A stretch of DNA of 33,897 bases, taken from IMG/VR virus record IMGVR_UViG_3300044635_002359, positions 1 through 33,897 of that record. One strand, given 5' to 3'. Source of the stretch: a virus. Made by a program: the position numbers and the translations under genes. Below the pieces are notes generated by a model. It was given only the letters and a program-made list of their open reading frames with translations. It did no database searches and had not been told where the DNA came from. Shown in pieces: positions 4,950 through 13,062 of the stretch (positions are counted from its first letter, which is position 1; each line of letters opens with the position of its first letter).

Positions 4950-6209
4950 ATGAACAGACGTGATTTTATTCGCATCGGTGGTGCAGGCAGTGTATCTCTT
5001 GCCCAGCTACTAAAAGCTCAGCAACAAGAGAAGCAAGCAAAAGCAAAAGCAGTTATTCAGATTTACTTGCCAGGTGGCATGAGTCATCAAGATTCATGGG
5101 ATTACAAAATGAATGGCTCTCCTGAATATCGTGGTCCGTTCAATGGAATAAAAACAAAGATTGATGGAGTATTTTTTGGTGAGTTGCTTGCACGCACCGC
5201 ACAAATTAGCAATAATCTCACCATCATACGTTCCATGACACATGGTGAAGCTGCACATGAGCGCGGCACTCACAACATGCTCACCGGATACAGACCAAGC
5301 CCCGCTTTGCAGTATCCTTCTTTTGGAAGTGTTATAAATCACGAACTTGGCAGTCAAAATAATTTGCCAGCATATGTGCTGATTCCTAATCAGTTTGCAC
5401 CAGAAAATGGCACAGGATATTTGTCAACAAAATATGGGGCATTTGCCATTGGTAGCAATCCAGAAGATCCAAGCTTCACAGTCAAAGATCTCTCACCTTC
5501 TGCAGATGTATCTCAGCAAAGCTTTGATCGCCGCAAATCACTGCTGGATGCAGTTGACAATCACTTTTTCGAGAAAGAAAAAGGCGTTGATGCAGTCAAG
5601 GCCATGGATACATTTTATAAAGATGCATACAGCATGGTCACCTCACAAAAGGCACGTGAAGCATTCTTGCTCAAAAATGAACCAGAGTCTGTAAGAGAAT
5701 TTTACGGCAAAAATGCAGCTGGTCAACGCTTGCTGTTGGCACGCAGATTAATTGAATCTGGTGTAAGAATGGTTACTGTATCTTATGGTGGTTGGGATCA
5801 TCACTCCAACTTAAAAGAAGCATACATTCAAAACATGGTCAATTTTGACAAAGCATTTGCAGCTCTCATCACAGATTTGAAGCAGCGTGGTTTGTTGGAA
5901 TCTACTCTGGTGATGGTTACATCAGAGTTTGGCCGCACACCAAAAATTAACAGTACAAATGGCCGAGATCACTGGCCTCGTGTGTTTAGCACAGTTGTAG
6001 CAGGTGGTGGCACAAAAGCTGGATATGTGCATGGAGGCAGTGATGCACTGGCTTCAGAACCAGATTCTGATCCAGTATCTCCAGGAGATCTTGCCACAAC
6101 AATGTTCAGTCTCATGGGCATTGATACAGAGAAAAAACTCATGACACAAGATTTGCGCCCAGTGCAGATTACTTATGATGCTTCCATCATCAAGGCTATT
6201 TTAGCCTAA
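4950..6209 (+). CDS. DUF1501 exported protein (first copy)
   Basis: The protein is 419 aa of the DUF1501 family, related to the alkaline phosphatase/sulfatase fold and abundant in Planctomycetota and Verrucomicrobiota. The N-terminus has a twin-arginine motif (NRRDFIRIGG) with a short hydrophobic stretch. Family hallmarks in order: LPGGMSHQDSWDYK near 40, IIRSMTHGEAAHERGTHN near 90, VSYGGWDHHSN near 275, SEFGRTP and NGRDHWP near 325-340, VSPGDLATTMFSLMGID near the end. Length and order match the family. Catalytic activity has not been established for the family. It starts a module with a PSCyt2-PSD1 protein and a second DUF1501 gene, the usual cellular pairing. A weak CAATAATA box lies five bases before the ATG. 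Confidence 0.9.
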   Translation: MNRRDFIRIGGAGSVSLAQLLKAQQQEKQAKAKAVIQIYLPGGMSHQDSWDYKMNGSPEYRGPFNGIKTKIDGVFFGELLARTAQISNNLTIIRSMTHGEAAHERGTHNMLTGYRPSPALQYPSFGSVINHELGSQNNLPAYVLIPNQFAPENGTGYLSTKYGAFAIGSNPEDPSFTVKDLSPSADVSQQSFDRRKSLLDAVDNHFFEKEKGVDAVKAMDTFYKDAYSMVTSQKAREAFLLKNEPESVREFYGKNAAGQRLLLARRLIESGVRMVTVSYGGWDHHSNLKEAYIQNMVNFDKAFAALITDLKQRGLLESTLVMVTSEFGRTPKINSTNGRDHWPRVFSTVVAGGGTKAGYVHGGSDALASEPDSDPVSPGDLATTMFSLMGIDTEKKLMTQDLRPVQITYDASIIKAILA

Positions 6210-6536
6210 TCAAGGTCTTTGAATGGCAAGAGAGAAGAATTGTGTTCTTATGCTAACATTGCCGGTGCCTGCAGTAGTCTTGGCACTCACTTGATTGCTG
6301 TTGGTTATTCCGCGAAAAGTAAATTCATCATTCGCTGACAATGCAAATGCATTGACATTATCAAAATTATTCTGATCATATACCAGGATGCCTTGACCAG
6401 TTGTATTTTTTACAATCACTTCTGAACAAACTTGACTAGGAAATGATGATAATGTAGTTGCAAGAGATAATGCAAATGATTTGCATTCATTTACATTGTA
6501 GTATGTTGTTCCGTTGTTTGTTGTTGGAGCGGGCAT
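6210..6536 (-). CDS. Small virion-type protein, 108 aa
   Basis: The protein is 108 aa, rich in Thr/Asn/Ser and probably all beta. The core VIVKNTTGQGILVYDQ and DEFTFRGITNSNQVSAK resembles small head-decoration or fibre-associated proteins of T4-like marine phages; I recognise the pattern, not a named family. It lies on the opposite strand inside the DUF1501/PSD1 module, and its stop directly abuts that of the first DUF1501 gene. Its start follows a CCTAAATA box at the standard five bases. Its presence shows the exported module is embedded among phage genes. Confidence 0.6.
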   Translation of the reverse strand: MPAPTTNNGTTYYNVNECKSFALSLATTLSSFPSQVCSEVIVKNTTGQGILVYDQNNFDNVNAFALSANDEFTFRGITNSNQVSAKTTAGTGNVSIRTQFFSLAIQRP

Positions 6537-6541
6537 GCAAT

Positions 6542-6549
6542 TATTTAGG
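6542..6549 (-). promoter_or_regulatory. Late-type promoter box
   Basis: CCTAAATA on the minus strand, then ATTGC, then ATG at 6536. Confidence 0.5.
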
Positions 6550-6612
6550 GCTAGACATTATTTTTTATAAAAAATGTTGAACTTGCCTAAATATAATGCA
6601 GATTCAATTGAT

Positions 6613-8400
6613 ATGAAAAATATACTTGCTTGTATACTGTTATTCTGCACTGCTCTTTTTAGTGCCCCCATTGCACAACTCAATGAGTTTAGCGATAAAA
6701 TCGATGGAATAATTCAAAAGCAAGCAACAACTATTAATGTTAAACTCAATGACATTGTTGATGAAGATGCATTCATACGCCGTGCATACCTTTCAATCAT
6801 AGGCAGATCTCCCACATATGAAGAGTATGAGCTTTACAGCAAAGCACCTGCAGAAACAAGACGTCAGCAGGTGATAGCATTCTTAATGAAGCATCCCGGC
6901 CATGTGTCTCACATGTTTAATTTTTGGTCTGAATCTTTGCGCTTGAGAGATCGTCTCACCAGCATCAACAATTTCTCTGGAGGCCCGTACATTGATTACA
7001 TCAAAGATTCACTTGCATCCAACAAGCCCTACAACAAGTTTGTTAGTGACTTGTTGACTTCAACTGGATCTTATTATGACAATCCAGCCACTGGTTATTT
7101 CTACAGAGACTTGGGAATGCCCCTGGACAATCTCATTGCCACAGGCAAAGTATTCATGGCAACAGACATTGGTTGCGCTCAATGTCATGATGATCCTTTT
7201 CAAGATTTTACACAAATGCAGTTTTATAAAATGGCTGCAATGTTCACTCAAGTGGAGTTGAGAGGCAGAGGCAAAGACAAAGATGCAGCAGTTGCTGCTC
7301 GCCAAAAAGCATTGAGAGAAGAAGTTGATGCGCTTATCAAAGCTGATCCAATGAAGAATAGAGGACTCAATAATCAAATCAACAATTTTGTTGCAGCAAT
7401 GAGGGCCAATTTGGAAGTTGACGAAAAGCGCACTCTTAATTTGCCTCATGATTACAGCTACAAAGATGCTAAACCAAATGAGGCAGTTGAACCAGCTGTG
7501 TTGCAAGGAAAAACTGCCATCAACAATAAAAGTGACATGCGCAAAGATGTTGTTGCATGGTTAGTAAATCCGGAACACCCCACATTCACTAAAAACATAG
7601 TGAACCGTTACTGGAAATGGGTATTTGGAAAATACATCATTGATGATTATGACAATATTCATGACAGCGATAAGCTCAATGGTGAGTTGATGAATGCATT
7701 GGCTAAAATTTTCATTGCTGTTAATTATGATAGCAGACAGTTTTTGTATGTGCTATACAACACCAAATTGTTTCAGCGCAAATTGTATGATGGAGCTTAT
7801 TCCAATTCAGACAAATTTGTATTCATTGGCCCAGTGAAGCAGCGCTTGAGTGCCGAGCAGCTTTGGGATTCAGTATTATCCATTGCTGTTATTCATCCGG
7901 AATCATTTAAACTTTCATTTCAAGATGAATATGTCAAAGTGATGCAATACACCATTGAGGATTTAACCATTGATAAGCTCAAAGCTAAAAATGAACTGTA
8001 TCAAAACATCGTGAGAACCAAGTATGATGCTGCTTTGAAATATCGCAATTATCCATTGGTAAGAGCATCAGAAGTAAATGATAACAGCACGGTGAATACT
8101 ATTCTTGAACAGCTTGGCAGAGGTGATAGAGAGCTCATTGACACTTCTTCACGAGAAGGATCTGTTACACAAGTCATTTCATTTATGAATGGACAATTGG
8201 CTGAAATAGCCATCAACAAAGACACACATCTTGCAAAAAATATAGCTGGCAAAGCTTCTGCTGATGTTGTGGAGATTATTTTTAAATCAGTATTATCTAG
8301 GAAGCCAACACTTGAAGAAAAAAGTAAATTTGCTGGCGTGCAGGATGATGACATCATTTGGGCACTCATCAACTGCTCAGAGTTCAAATTTAATAAATAA
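6613..8400 (+). CDS. PSCyt2-PSD1 (DUF1549/DUF1553) exported protein
   Basis: The protein is 595 aa. A Sec-type signal peptide (MKNILACILLFCTALFSA) favours Met at 6613 over the in-frame ATG at 6574. The N-terminal DUF1549/PSCyt2 domain shows DAFIRRAYLSIIGRSPT near residue 50, and a c-type heme motif in CAQCHDDPFQDFTQ near 185. The C-terminal DUF1553/PSD1 domain shows HPTFTKNIVNRYWKWVFGK near 335, LSAEQLWDSVLS near 415 and the closing DDDIIWALINCSEFKFN. All family landmarks are present, so it looks functional. In PVC bacteria this family is paired with DUF1501 genes, exactly as here. It would act outside the cytoplasm. Role unknown. Confidence 0.9.
   Translation: MKNILACILLFCTALFSAPIAQLNEFSDKIDGIIQKQATTINVKLNDIVDEDAFIRRAYLSIIGRSPTYEEYELYSKAPAETRRQQVIAFLMKHPGHVSHMFNFWSESLRLRDRLTSINNFSGGPYIDYIKDSLASNKPYNKFVSDLLTSTGSYYDNPATGYFYRDLGMPLDNLIATGKVFMATDIGCAQCHDDPFQDFTQMQFYKMAAMFTQVELRGRGKDKDAAVAARQKALREEVDALIKADPMKNRGLNNQINNFVAAMRANLEVDEKRTLNLPHDYSYKDAKPNEAVEPAVLQGKTAINNKSDMRKDVVAWLVNPEHPTFTKNIVNRYWKWVFGKYIIDDYDNIHDSDKLNGELMNALAKIFIAVNYDSRQFLYVLYNTKLFQRKLYDGAYSNSDKFVFIGPVKQRLSAEQLWDSVLSIAVIHPESFKLSFQDEYVKVMQYTIEDLTIDKLKAKNELYQNIVRTKYDAALKYRNYPLVRASEVNDNSTVNTILEQLGRGDRELIDTSSREGSVTQVISFMNGQLAEIAINKDTHLAKNIAGKASADVVEIIFKSVLSRKPTLEEKSKFAGVQDDDIIWALINCSEFKFNK
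8392..8399 (+). promoter_or_regulatory. Late-type promoter box
   Basis: AATAAATA, five bases, then ATG at 8405. It overlaps the last codons of the PSCyt2-PSD1 gene. Confidence 0.5.
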
Positions 8401-8404
8401 TTTT

Positions 8405-9640
8405 ATGAATACAATAAACAGACGCGACTTCATGCTTAATCTTGCATCAGCAGGGTTGGGCGTAACAGTTCTACCACATGTAGTTGCTGCTCCTGCAGCT
8501 AAAAAAGCAGAACACATCATTTATCTTTTTATGAATGGTGGCATGAGTCATTTGGATACTTTTGATCCAAAAACAAATGCAGAAGTAAAAGGTGAATTCA
8601 ATTCCATTGCAACAAATGCTGATTATCGTATTTCTGAACATTTGCCTCTCATGGCCAAGCACGGTGATAAAATGGCCATTGTTCGCTCCATGATGGTTAC
8701 AACAGGTGATCATGCAGGTGCACAATACATGCAGAGAACATCTTTTAAAAAGATTGGAACAGTCATTCACCCCAACATGGGTGCTTGGATGTGCCATTTT
8801 ACAGAAGATGGCAAGCCAAAAGTTATTCCACAAAATGTATTGATTGGTGGTGGTGCTGATCACCCTGGTGCTGGCTGGATGCCCAAAAAGTATTCTCCCA
8901 TTCCTGTTGCTGATCCTATGAGGGGTCTTGATAATACTAAACTCAAAAATTCAGCTGAATTTTCCAAGAGGGTTGCAATTCTTGATAAGCTTGAAAAAGA
9001 TGCCGACAAAATCATTAATCCGGCTCAAAAGTCATATGCTGAGTTTTATGATCAAACCATTCGCCTTCTCAACTCAAAAGATTTAGATGTATTTGATCTT
9101 TCCAAGGTGGATCAAACAACCAGAGAAAAATACGGCAATAACCGATTTGGTCAAGGTGTTTGCCTGGCAAAGCGCTTGATTGAACAAGGCAGTTGCAAGT
9201 TTATTGAAGTATCTGATGGTGGCTGGGATACTCATGTGAATAACTTTGAGTCTCTTGAAAATAAACTCAAGATTCTTGATCAGGCTGTTAATGCTCTCAT
9301 CGAAGATCTCAAATCATCTGGCTTGTTTGAAAAGACACTCATTGTGATTGCAACAGACTTTGGTAGAACGCCAAACATCAACATCAACAATGGCAGAGAT
9401 CACCACCCTGGCGCTTTTTCAGGCGTTCTCATTGGTGCAGGCATCAAAGGTGGTCAAGTGTATGGCAAATCTGATGACAAAGGCATGAGAGCCATTGACA
9501 ACATTGTGAGCCCTGCAGATTTTAATGCTACCATTGCTGCAGCTGCAGGATTGCCTGTTGAGGAGATAGTCATATCTCCAGAAGGCAGACCATTTAAAAT
9601 TGCTGACAAAGGTACTCCAGTCAAGCAATTGCTTGCATGA
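8405..9640 (+). CDS. DUF1501 exported protein (second copy)
   Basis: The protein is 411 aa. A clear twin-arginine signal (NRRDFMLNLASAGLGVTVLP) ends in VVAAPA, a plausible cleavage site. DUF1501 landmarks: MNGGMSHLDTFDPK near 45, GEFNSIATN, AIVRSMM, HPGAGWMPKKY, VSDGGWDTHVN, ATDFGRTPN, NGRDHHPGAFSG and VSPADFNATIAAAAGL. It is only distantly similar to the first copy, so the two are not a recent duplication. An upstream in-frame extension overlaps the PSD1 gene and is excluded by the signal peptide and promoter box. Its stop overlaps the next start (ATGA), which suggests translational coupling to the kinase gene. Confidence 0.92.
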   Translation: MNTINRRDFMLNLASAGLGVTVLPHVVAAPAAKKAEHIIYLFMNGGMSHLDTFDPKTNAEVKGEFNSIATNADYRISEHLPLMAKHGDKMAIVRSMMVTTGDHAGAQYMQRTSFKKIGTVIHPNMGAWMCHFTEDGKPKVIPQNVLIGGGADHPGAGWMPKKYSPIPVADPMRGLDNTKLKNSAEFSKRVAILDKLEKDADKIINPAQKSYAEFYDQTIRLLNSKDLDVFDLSKVDQTTREKYGNNRFGQGVCLAKRLIEQGSCKFIEVSDGGWDTHVNNFESLENKLKILDQAVNALIEDLKSSGLFEKTLIVIATDFGRTPNININNGRDHHPGAFSGVLIGAGIKGGQVYGKSDDKGMRAIDNIVSPADFNATIAAAAGLPVEEIVISPEGRPFKIADKGTPVKQLLA

Positions 9641-10089
9641 AAGATATAATATTAATCTTTGGACTGCCTGGAAGCGGCAAAACTACTTTGAGCAGCATGT
9701 TGAAAAACATGCTGCCTCATTGTATACATTTAAATGCAGATGAAATTAGATCAAAATTTAATGATTGGGATTTTTCTAAGCAAGGGCGATTGAGACAATG
9801 CAATCGCATGAAGCAATTGGCAAATGAAGCTGCGACAAGATTTGTAATATGCGATTTTGTATGCCCAACAATTGAATTTAGAAAACATTTTGATGCATCT
9901 TATGTAATTTGGTGCAATACACTTGGAGAAAGCAGATATAGTGATACAAATAAAATTTTTGAGACACCATCATCATCTGATTGCAATCTCATTGTTAACA
10001 GTTTTGAAAAAATGAAAGACGCAGCAATGCAGGTGCAAAATTATTTTTTTTATAAATACATGAGTGAAGAATCAAGCATATCACTTTGA
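9637..10089 (+). CDS. cysC: APS-kinase-like P-loop kinase
   Basis: The protein is 150 aa. The Walker A motif is GLPGSGKTT (residues 9-17). LNADEIRSKFNDWDFSKQGR, then ..NRMKQLA, and later FVCPTIEFRKHFDASYVIW match the order of adenylylsulfate kinases, which phosphorylate APS to PAPS. It is shorter than typical CysC (about 200 aa), lacking part of the C-terminal region, so another small-molecule or nucleotide kinase activity is possible. It is coupled by ATGA to the second DUF1501 gene. Its last codons overlap the gp15 gene and carry that gene's promoter box. Confidence 0.62.
   Translation: MKDIILIFGLPGSGKTTLSSMLKNMLPHCIHLNADEIRSKFNDWDFSKQGRLRQCNRMKQLANEAATRFVICDFVCPTIEFRKHFDASYVIWCNTLGESRYSDTNKIFETPSSSDCNLIVNSFEKMKDAAMQVQNYFFYKYMSEESSISL
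10051..10058 (+). promoter_or_regulatory. Perfect late promoter box for the tail terminator
   Basis: TATAAATA, five bases, then GTG at 10064. The box lies inside the kinase gene. By the window's rule the start of the next gene is the GTG and not the in-phase ATG at 10060, which belongs to the kinase frame. Confidence 0.65.
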
Positions 10090-11212
10090 AATAGAAGATT
10101 TAATTACGCAATTTATAACTGCGTTTGATGATTGCATAATCAAGCGCTTTGCTGGTGATAGAACTTCCAAAGATCAAATATCAGTGAGGTATGTGTATGC
10201 ACCCAAGCAGCGTGTAATTTATGACATTGTGAATGCTGGCAAAAATCTCACTCTCCCAGCAGTATCAATCAGCATTGCATCCATAACAAGAGATGCATCA
10301 AGAGTGTTTAATAAACTTGATGGCTTTCATTACCCATCAACAACTGTAGCATCACCTGCAGCATTTTCCAATCTAGTTGGTTCACCTGTTCCAGTTAATG
10401 TTGCAGTTAACATGAGCATCATTGCCAAATATCAGGCAGATATTGAGCAAATTATATCAAATTTTGCAGCATACTCCAATCCATACATTGTACTAGTTTG
10501 GAAAATACCTGCTGCATTTAATTTGAGTCAAACGTATGAAATACGTTCAGAAGTAGAATGGAGCGGCAGCATTGCTCTAAACTATCCAGGAGACATGGCT
10601 GCAACTGACAAATACAGATTAACTGCTGATACATCCTTTACCATCAAGGGTTGGTTGTTTCCTCAAGCACCAGTTGATCCCGTTAAGAACATATTCTTCA
10701 TTGATGCTAATTTTTACGCAACCAACAAATTATCTGGAAACCCAATTAATATGTCATATGCAAAATATGATGATTATGCTGCACTCAGTGCAGCTAATTT
10801 CAACGGATTTACAGAATCTGTTTTTATTTCTGCAGCACCAACCATTACTGATGTATATTACAGCAATTACATTGGAATTGGTGATCGCATGGTTAGCAAT
10901 GTAAGCATAACACCATTTATATCTGGGGGAGTGGTTACAATTTTCGGCAAAAGATTCAATGATACAAAGTATGTTGCACTGTGCAGTAATAAGTTGAACA
11001 GTTTTTATGGAGCATTAACAAGCTTCAATTTTACATACTATGATGCAATAAGTTGTTATCTTGTGAAAGATTATAACATACTCAATGATAACGTCATTAC
11101 CATCAACATACCTTCCATTTCTGCAACAGGGGCGTTTAATTTTGTTGTTTTAAATGAAGCTGGCTACGATACAACGTATAGTGCTGAGGGTGCTACCTTC
11201 ATTATAAAATGA
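10064..11212 (+). CDS. Tail sheath stabiliser / tail terminator, gp15-like
   Basis: The protein is 382 aa. The first 210 residues follow the T4 gp15 layout: IIKRFAGDRTSKDQISVRYVYAP, YDIVNAGKNLTLPAVSISI, a central VNMSIIAKYQADIEQIISNF, and a strand pair ending IKGWLFPQ. In T4, gp15 caps the tail and joins it to the neck. T4 gp15 is about 270 aa; here some 170 residues are added at the C-terminus, including a TIG/Ig-like beta segment (VSNVSITPFISGGVVTIFGK). The start is GTG, chosen from the perfect promoter box. It opens the head and neck gene run. Confidence 0.82.
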   Translation: MKNQAYHFEIEDLITQFITAFDDCIIKRFAGDRTSKDQISVRYVYAPKQRVIYDIVNAGKNLTLPAVSISIASITRDASRVFNKLDGFHYPSTTVASPAAFSNLVGSPVPVNVAVNMSIIAKYQADIEQIISNFAAYSNPYIVLVWKIPAAFNLSQTYEIRSEVEWSGSIALNYPGDMAATDKYRLTADTSFTIKGWLFPQAPVDPVKNIFFIDANFYATNKLSGNPINMSYAKYDDYAALSAANFNGFTESVFISAAPTITDVYYSNYIGIGDRMVSNVSITPFISGGVVTIFGKRFNDTKYVALCSNKLNSFYGALTSFNFTYYDAISCYLVKDYNILNDNVITINIPSISATGAFNFVVLNEAGYDTTYSAEGATFIIK

Positions 11213-11261
11213 TGGCAACCATTTGTGTAGCTGTCTTGTTATAAATAACTAAATAAACGCA

Positions 11262-13052
11262 ATGAATTCTACTTACAGCAGCCAGACCAACGTGCAGCAA
11301 ACTTTTGGAAGACAGCTCATGTCATACATTTCTTCTAAGCTGCCATATGCTGGTTTTAACATTCTTGATTTTACAGAAAAAGAAAATCCTAAATTTAAAA
11401 CATTTGAAGAAACAGGAATTCGTCGCAATGAAGCGCTTTCTAACAATTCTGTATCTCAGTCCAATTTGTTTTCTGGAGGATACGGTGAATTTAAAGAAGT
11501 GGGGTTTTCGGATCTCATGTATGCAAACGTACAAAATGATAAAGGAGCACGTTTGCAGGATTATAGAGTCATGGCAGCATTTGCAGAAGTTTCAAATGCA
11601 TTGGATGAAATTTGTGATGAAATGATTAATAGAGATGCGCAAAATAATGTAATGAATTTGCGCATCAAAAACAAGCAACTTGATCCGATACAGCTTGAAA
11701 CATTGCAGCTTGAATTTCAAAAATATGTTCAATTTTTTGATTTGGAAAACAAGGGTTGGATATATTTTAGAGATTTGCTGACAGAAGGTGAATTGTATTT
11801 TGAACATATTATTCACAAAGATTACACCAATCAAGGCGTGTTGGGTGTTGTTAGAGTACCAACAGAATTGGTAGATACAGTTTTTAACAATGTTCAGAAC
11901 ATGATAATAAAAGGCTTTTTGTACAGAAAGCCTATTTTTGATGTTGCAAATCCCAAGAAAAAGATTGAGGAAAAAATGATTCCAATGCAGGAGAATCAAA
12001 TTGTGTACATCAATAGTGGCATCTGGAACCAAAACAAAACAGTGAGACTTCCTTTCATTGAAAATGCAAGACGTGCTTACAGACAGCTTTCATTGATTGA
12101 AGATTCCATTGTCATATACAGACTTGTGAGAGCACCTGAGCGTCTCGTTTTCAATGTTGATGTAGGCAACATGGCTCCACCCAAAGCAGAGGCGTATTTG
12201 CGCAAACTTATCACACAGTATTGGAGCAGCAAGACTTTTGACGTTGATCAAAATGATGTAGCAAAGAAATTTAACCCGCAAAGCATGCTTGATAGCTTTT
12301 GGTTTGCAAAAAGAGCAGGTTCAGAAGGAACAAGCGTGACGCAATTGCCTGGTGGTCAAAATTTGGGTGAATTAGCTGATCTCATGTACTTTGTTAAAAA
12401 GTTGTATGAATCATTGAAGGTGCCAGTCAACAGACTTGATCCACAATCACAAATTGCTGATGGCAGCACAGTGCTGCGTGAAGAACTTAAATTTGCTAGA
12501 TTCATTATTCGCATGCAGCAATTGTTTGCATCTGGAATTAAAAAAGGCTTCATGACTCACTTGATGCTCAAAGGCATCTGGAAAGAATTGGAACTCAAGG
12601 AATATTTCATTGACATTGAGTTTAATCCACCTACAAATTATTATGAATTGAGACAAAGCCAGCGCATGGAACTTAAGGTTACTAACTTTAATAATCTTGC
12701 TTCAAATGCAACTGTTTCACCAACTTACCTGCAAAAGAAAATTCTACAATGGACAGACTTGGATATCAAAGTCAACAGAGAGTACTTGCGCAAAGACAAA
12801 GAATTTGAGTGGGAGCTTGCACAAATTCAACAGTCTGGACCATACTGGAAGATTGCAATGGGCAGTGCACCTGCTGGTGAAGGTGGCGGTGACATGGGAG
12901 GCGGTGGTGGTGCTGGTCCTGGTGGAGCTCCACCAGCATTTGCTGGAGGTCCAGCTGCACTTGAAGCACCACCTGAAGCTGGTGCACCGCCTGAAGCTGG
13001 TGCTGTAGAAACTCCTCCTGAAGCTGGTGCTCCGCCACCAGCAGGAGCTTAA
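11262..13052 (+). CDS. Portal protein gp20
   Basis: The protein is 596 aa and forms the dodecameric portal through which DNA is packaged. The gp20 core is unmistakable: YRLVRAPERLVFNVDVGNM, the segment SVTQLPGGQNLGELADLMYF, then KLYESLKVPVNRL. T4 gp20 is 524 aa. The excess is a C-terminal low-complexity tail of about 60 residues made of Gly-rich and EAGAPP-type repeats. A TATAAATA box lies at 11240-11247, and a second ACTAAATA lies six bases before the ATG. It is followed after 10 nt by the neck gene. Confidence 0.95.
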   Translation: MNSTYSSQTNVQQTFGRQLMSYISSKLPYAGFNILDFTEKENPKFKTFEETGIRRNEALSNNSVSQSNLFSGGYGEFKEVGFSDLMYANVQNDKGARLQDYRVMAAFAEVSNALDEICDEMINRDAQNNVMNLRIKNKQLDPIQLETLQLEFQKYVQFFDLENKGWIYFRDLLTEGELYFEHIIHKDYTNQGVLGVVRVPTELVDTVFNNVQNMIIKGFLYRKPIFDVANPKKKIEEKMIPMQENQIVYINSGIWNQNKTVRLPFIENARRAYRQLSLIEDSIVIYRLVRAPERLVFNVDVGNMAPPKAEAYLRKLITQYWSSKTFDVDQNDVAKKFNPQSMLDSFWFAKRAGSEGTSVTQLPGGQNLGELADLMYFVKKLYESLKVPVNRLDPQSQIADGSTVLREELKFARFIIRMQQLFASGIKKGFMTHLMLKGIWKELELKEYFIDIEFNPPTNYYELRQSQRMELKVTNFNNLASNATVSPTYLQKKILQWTDLDIKVNREYLRKDKEFEWELAQIQQSGPYWKIAMGSAPAGEGGGDMGGGGGAGPGGAPPAFAGGPAALEAPPEAGAPPEAGAVETPPEAGAPPPAGA

Positions 13053-13062
13053 ATAAAATAGT

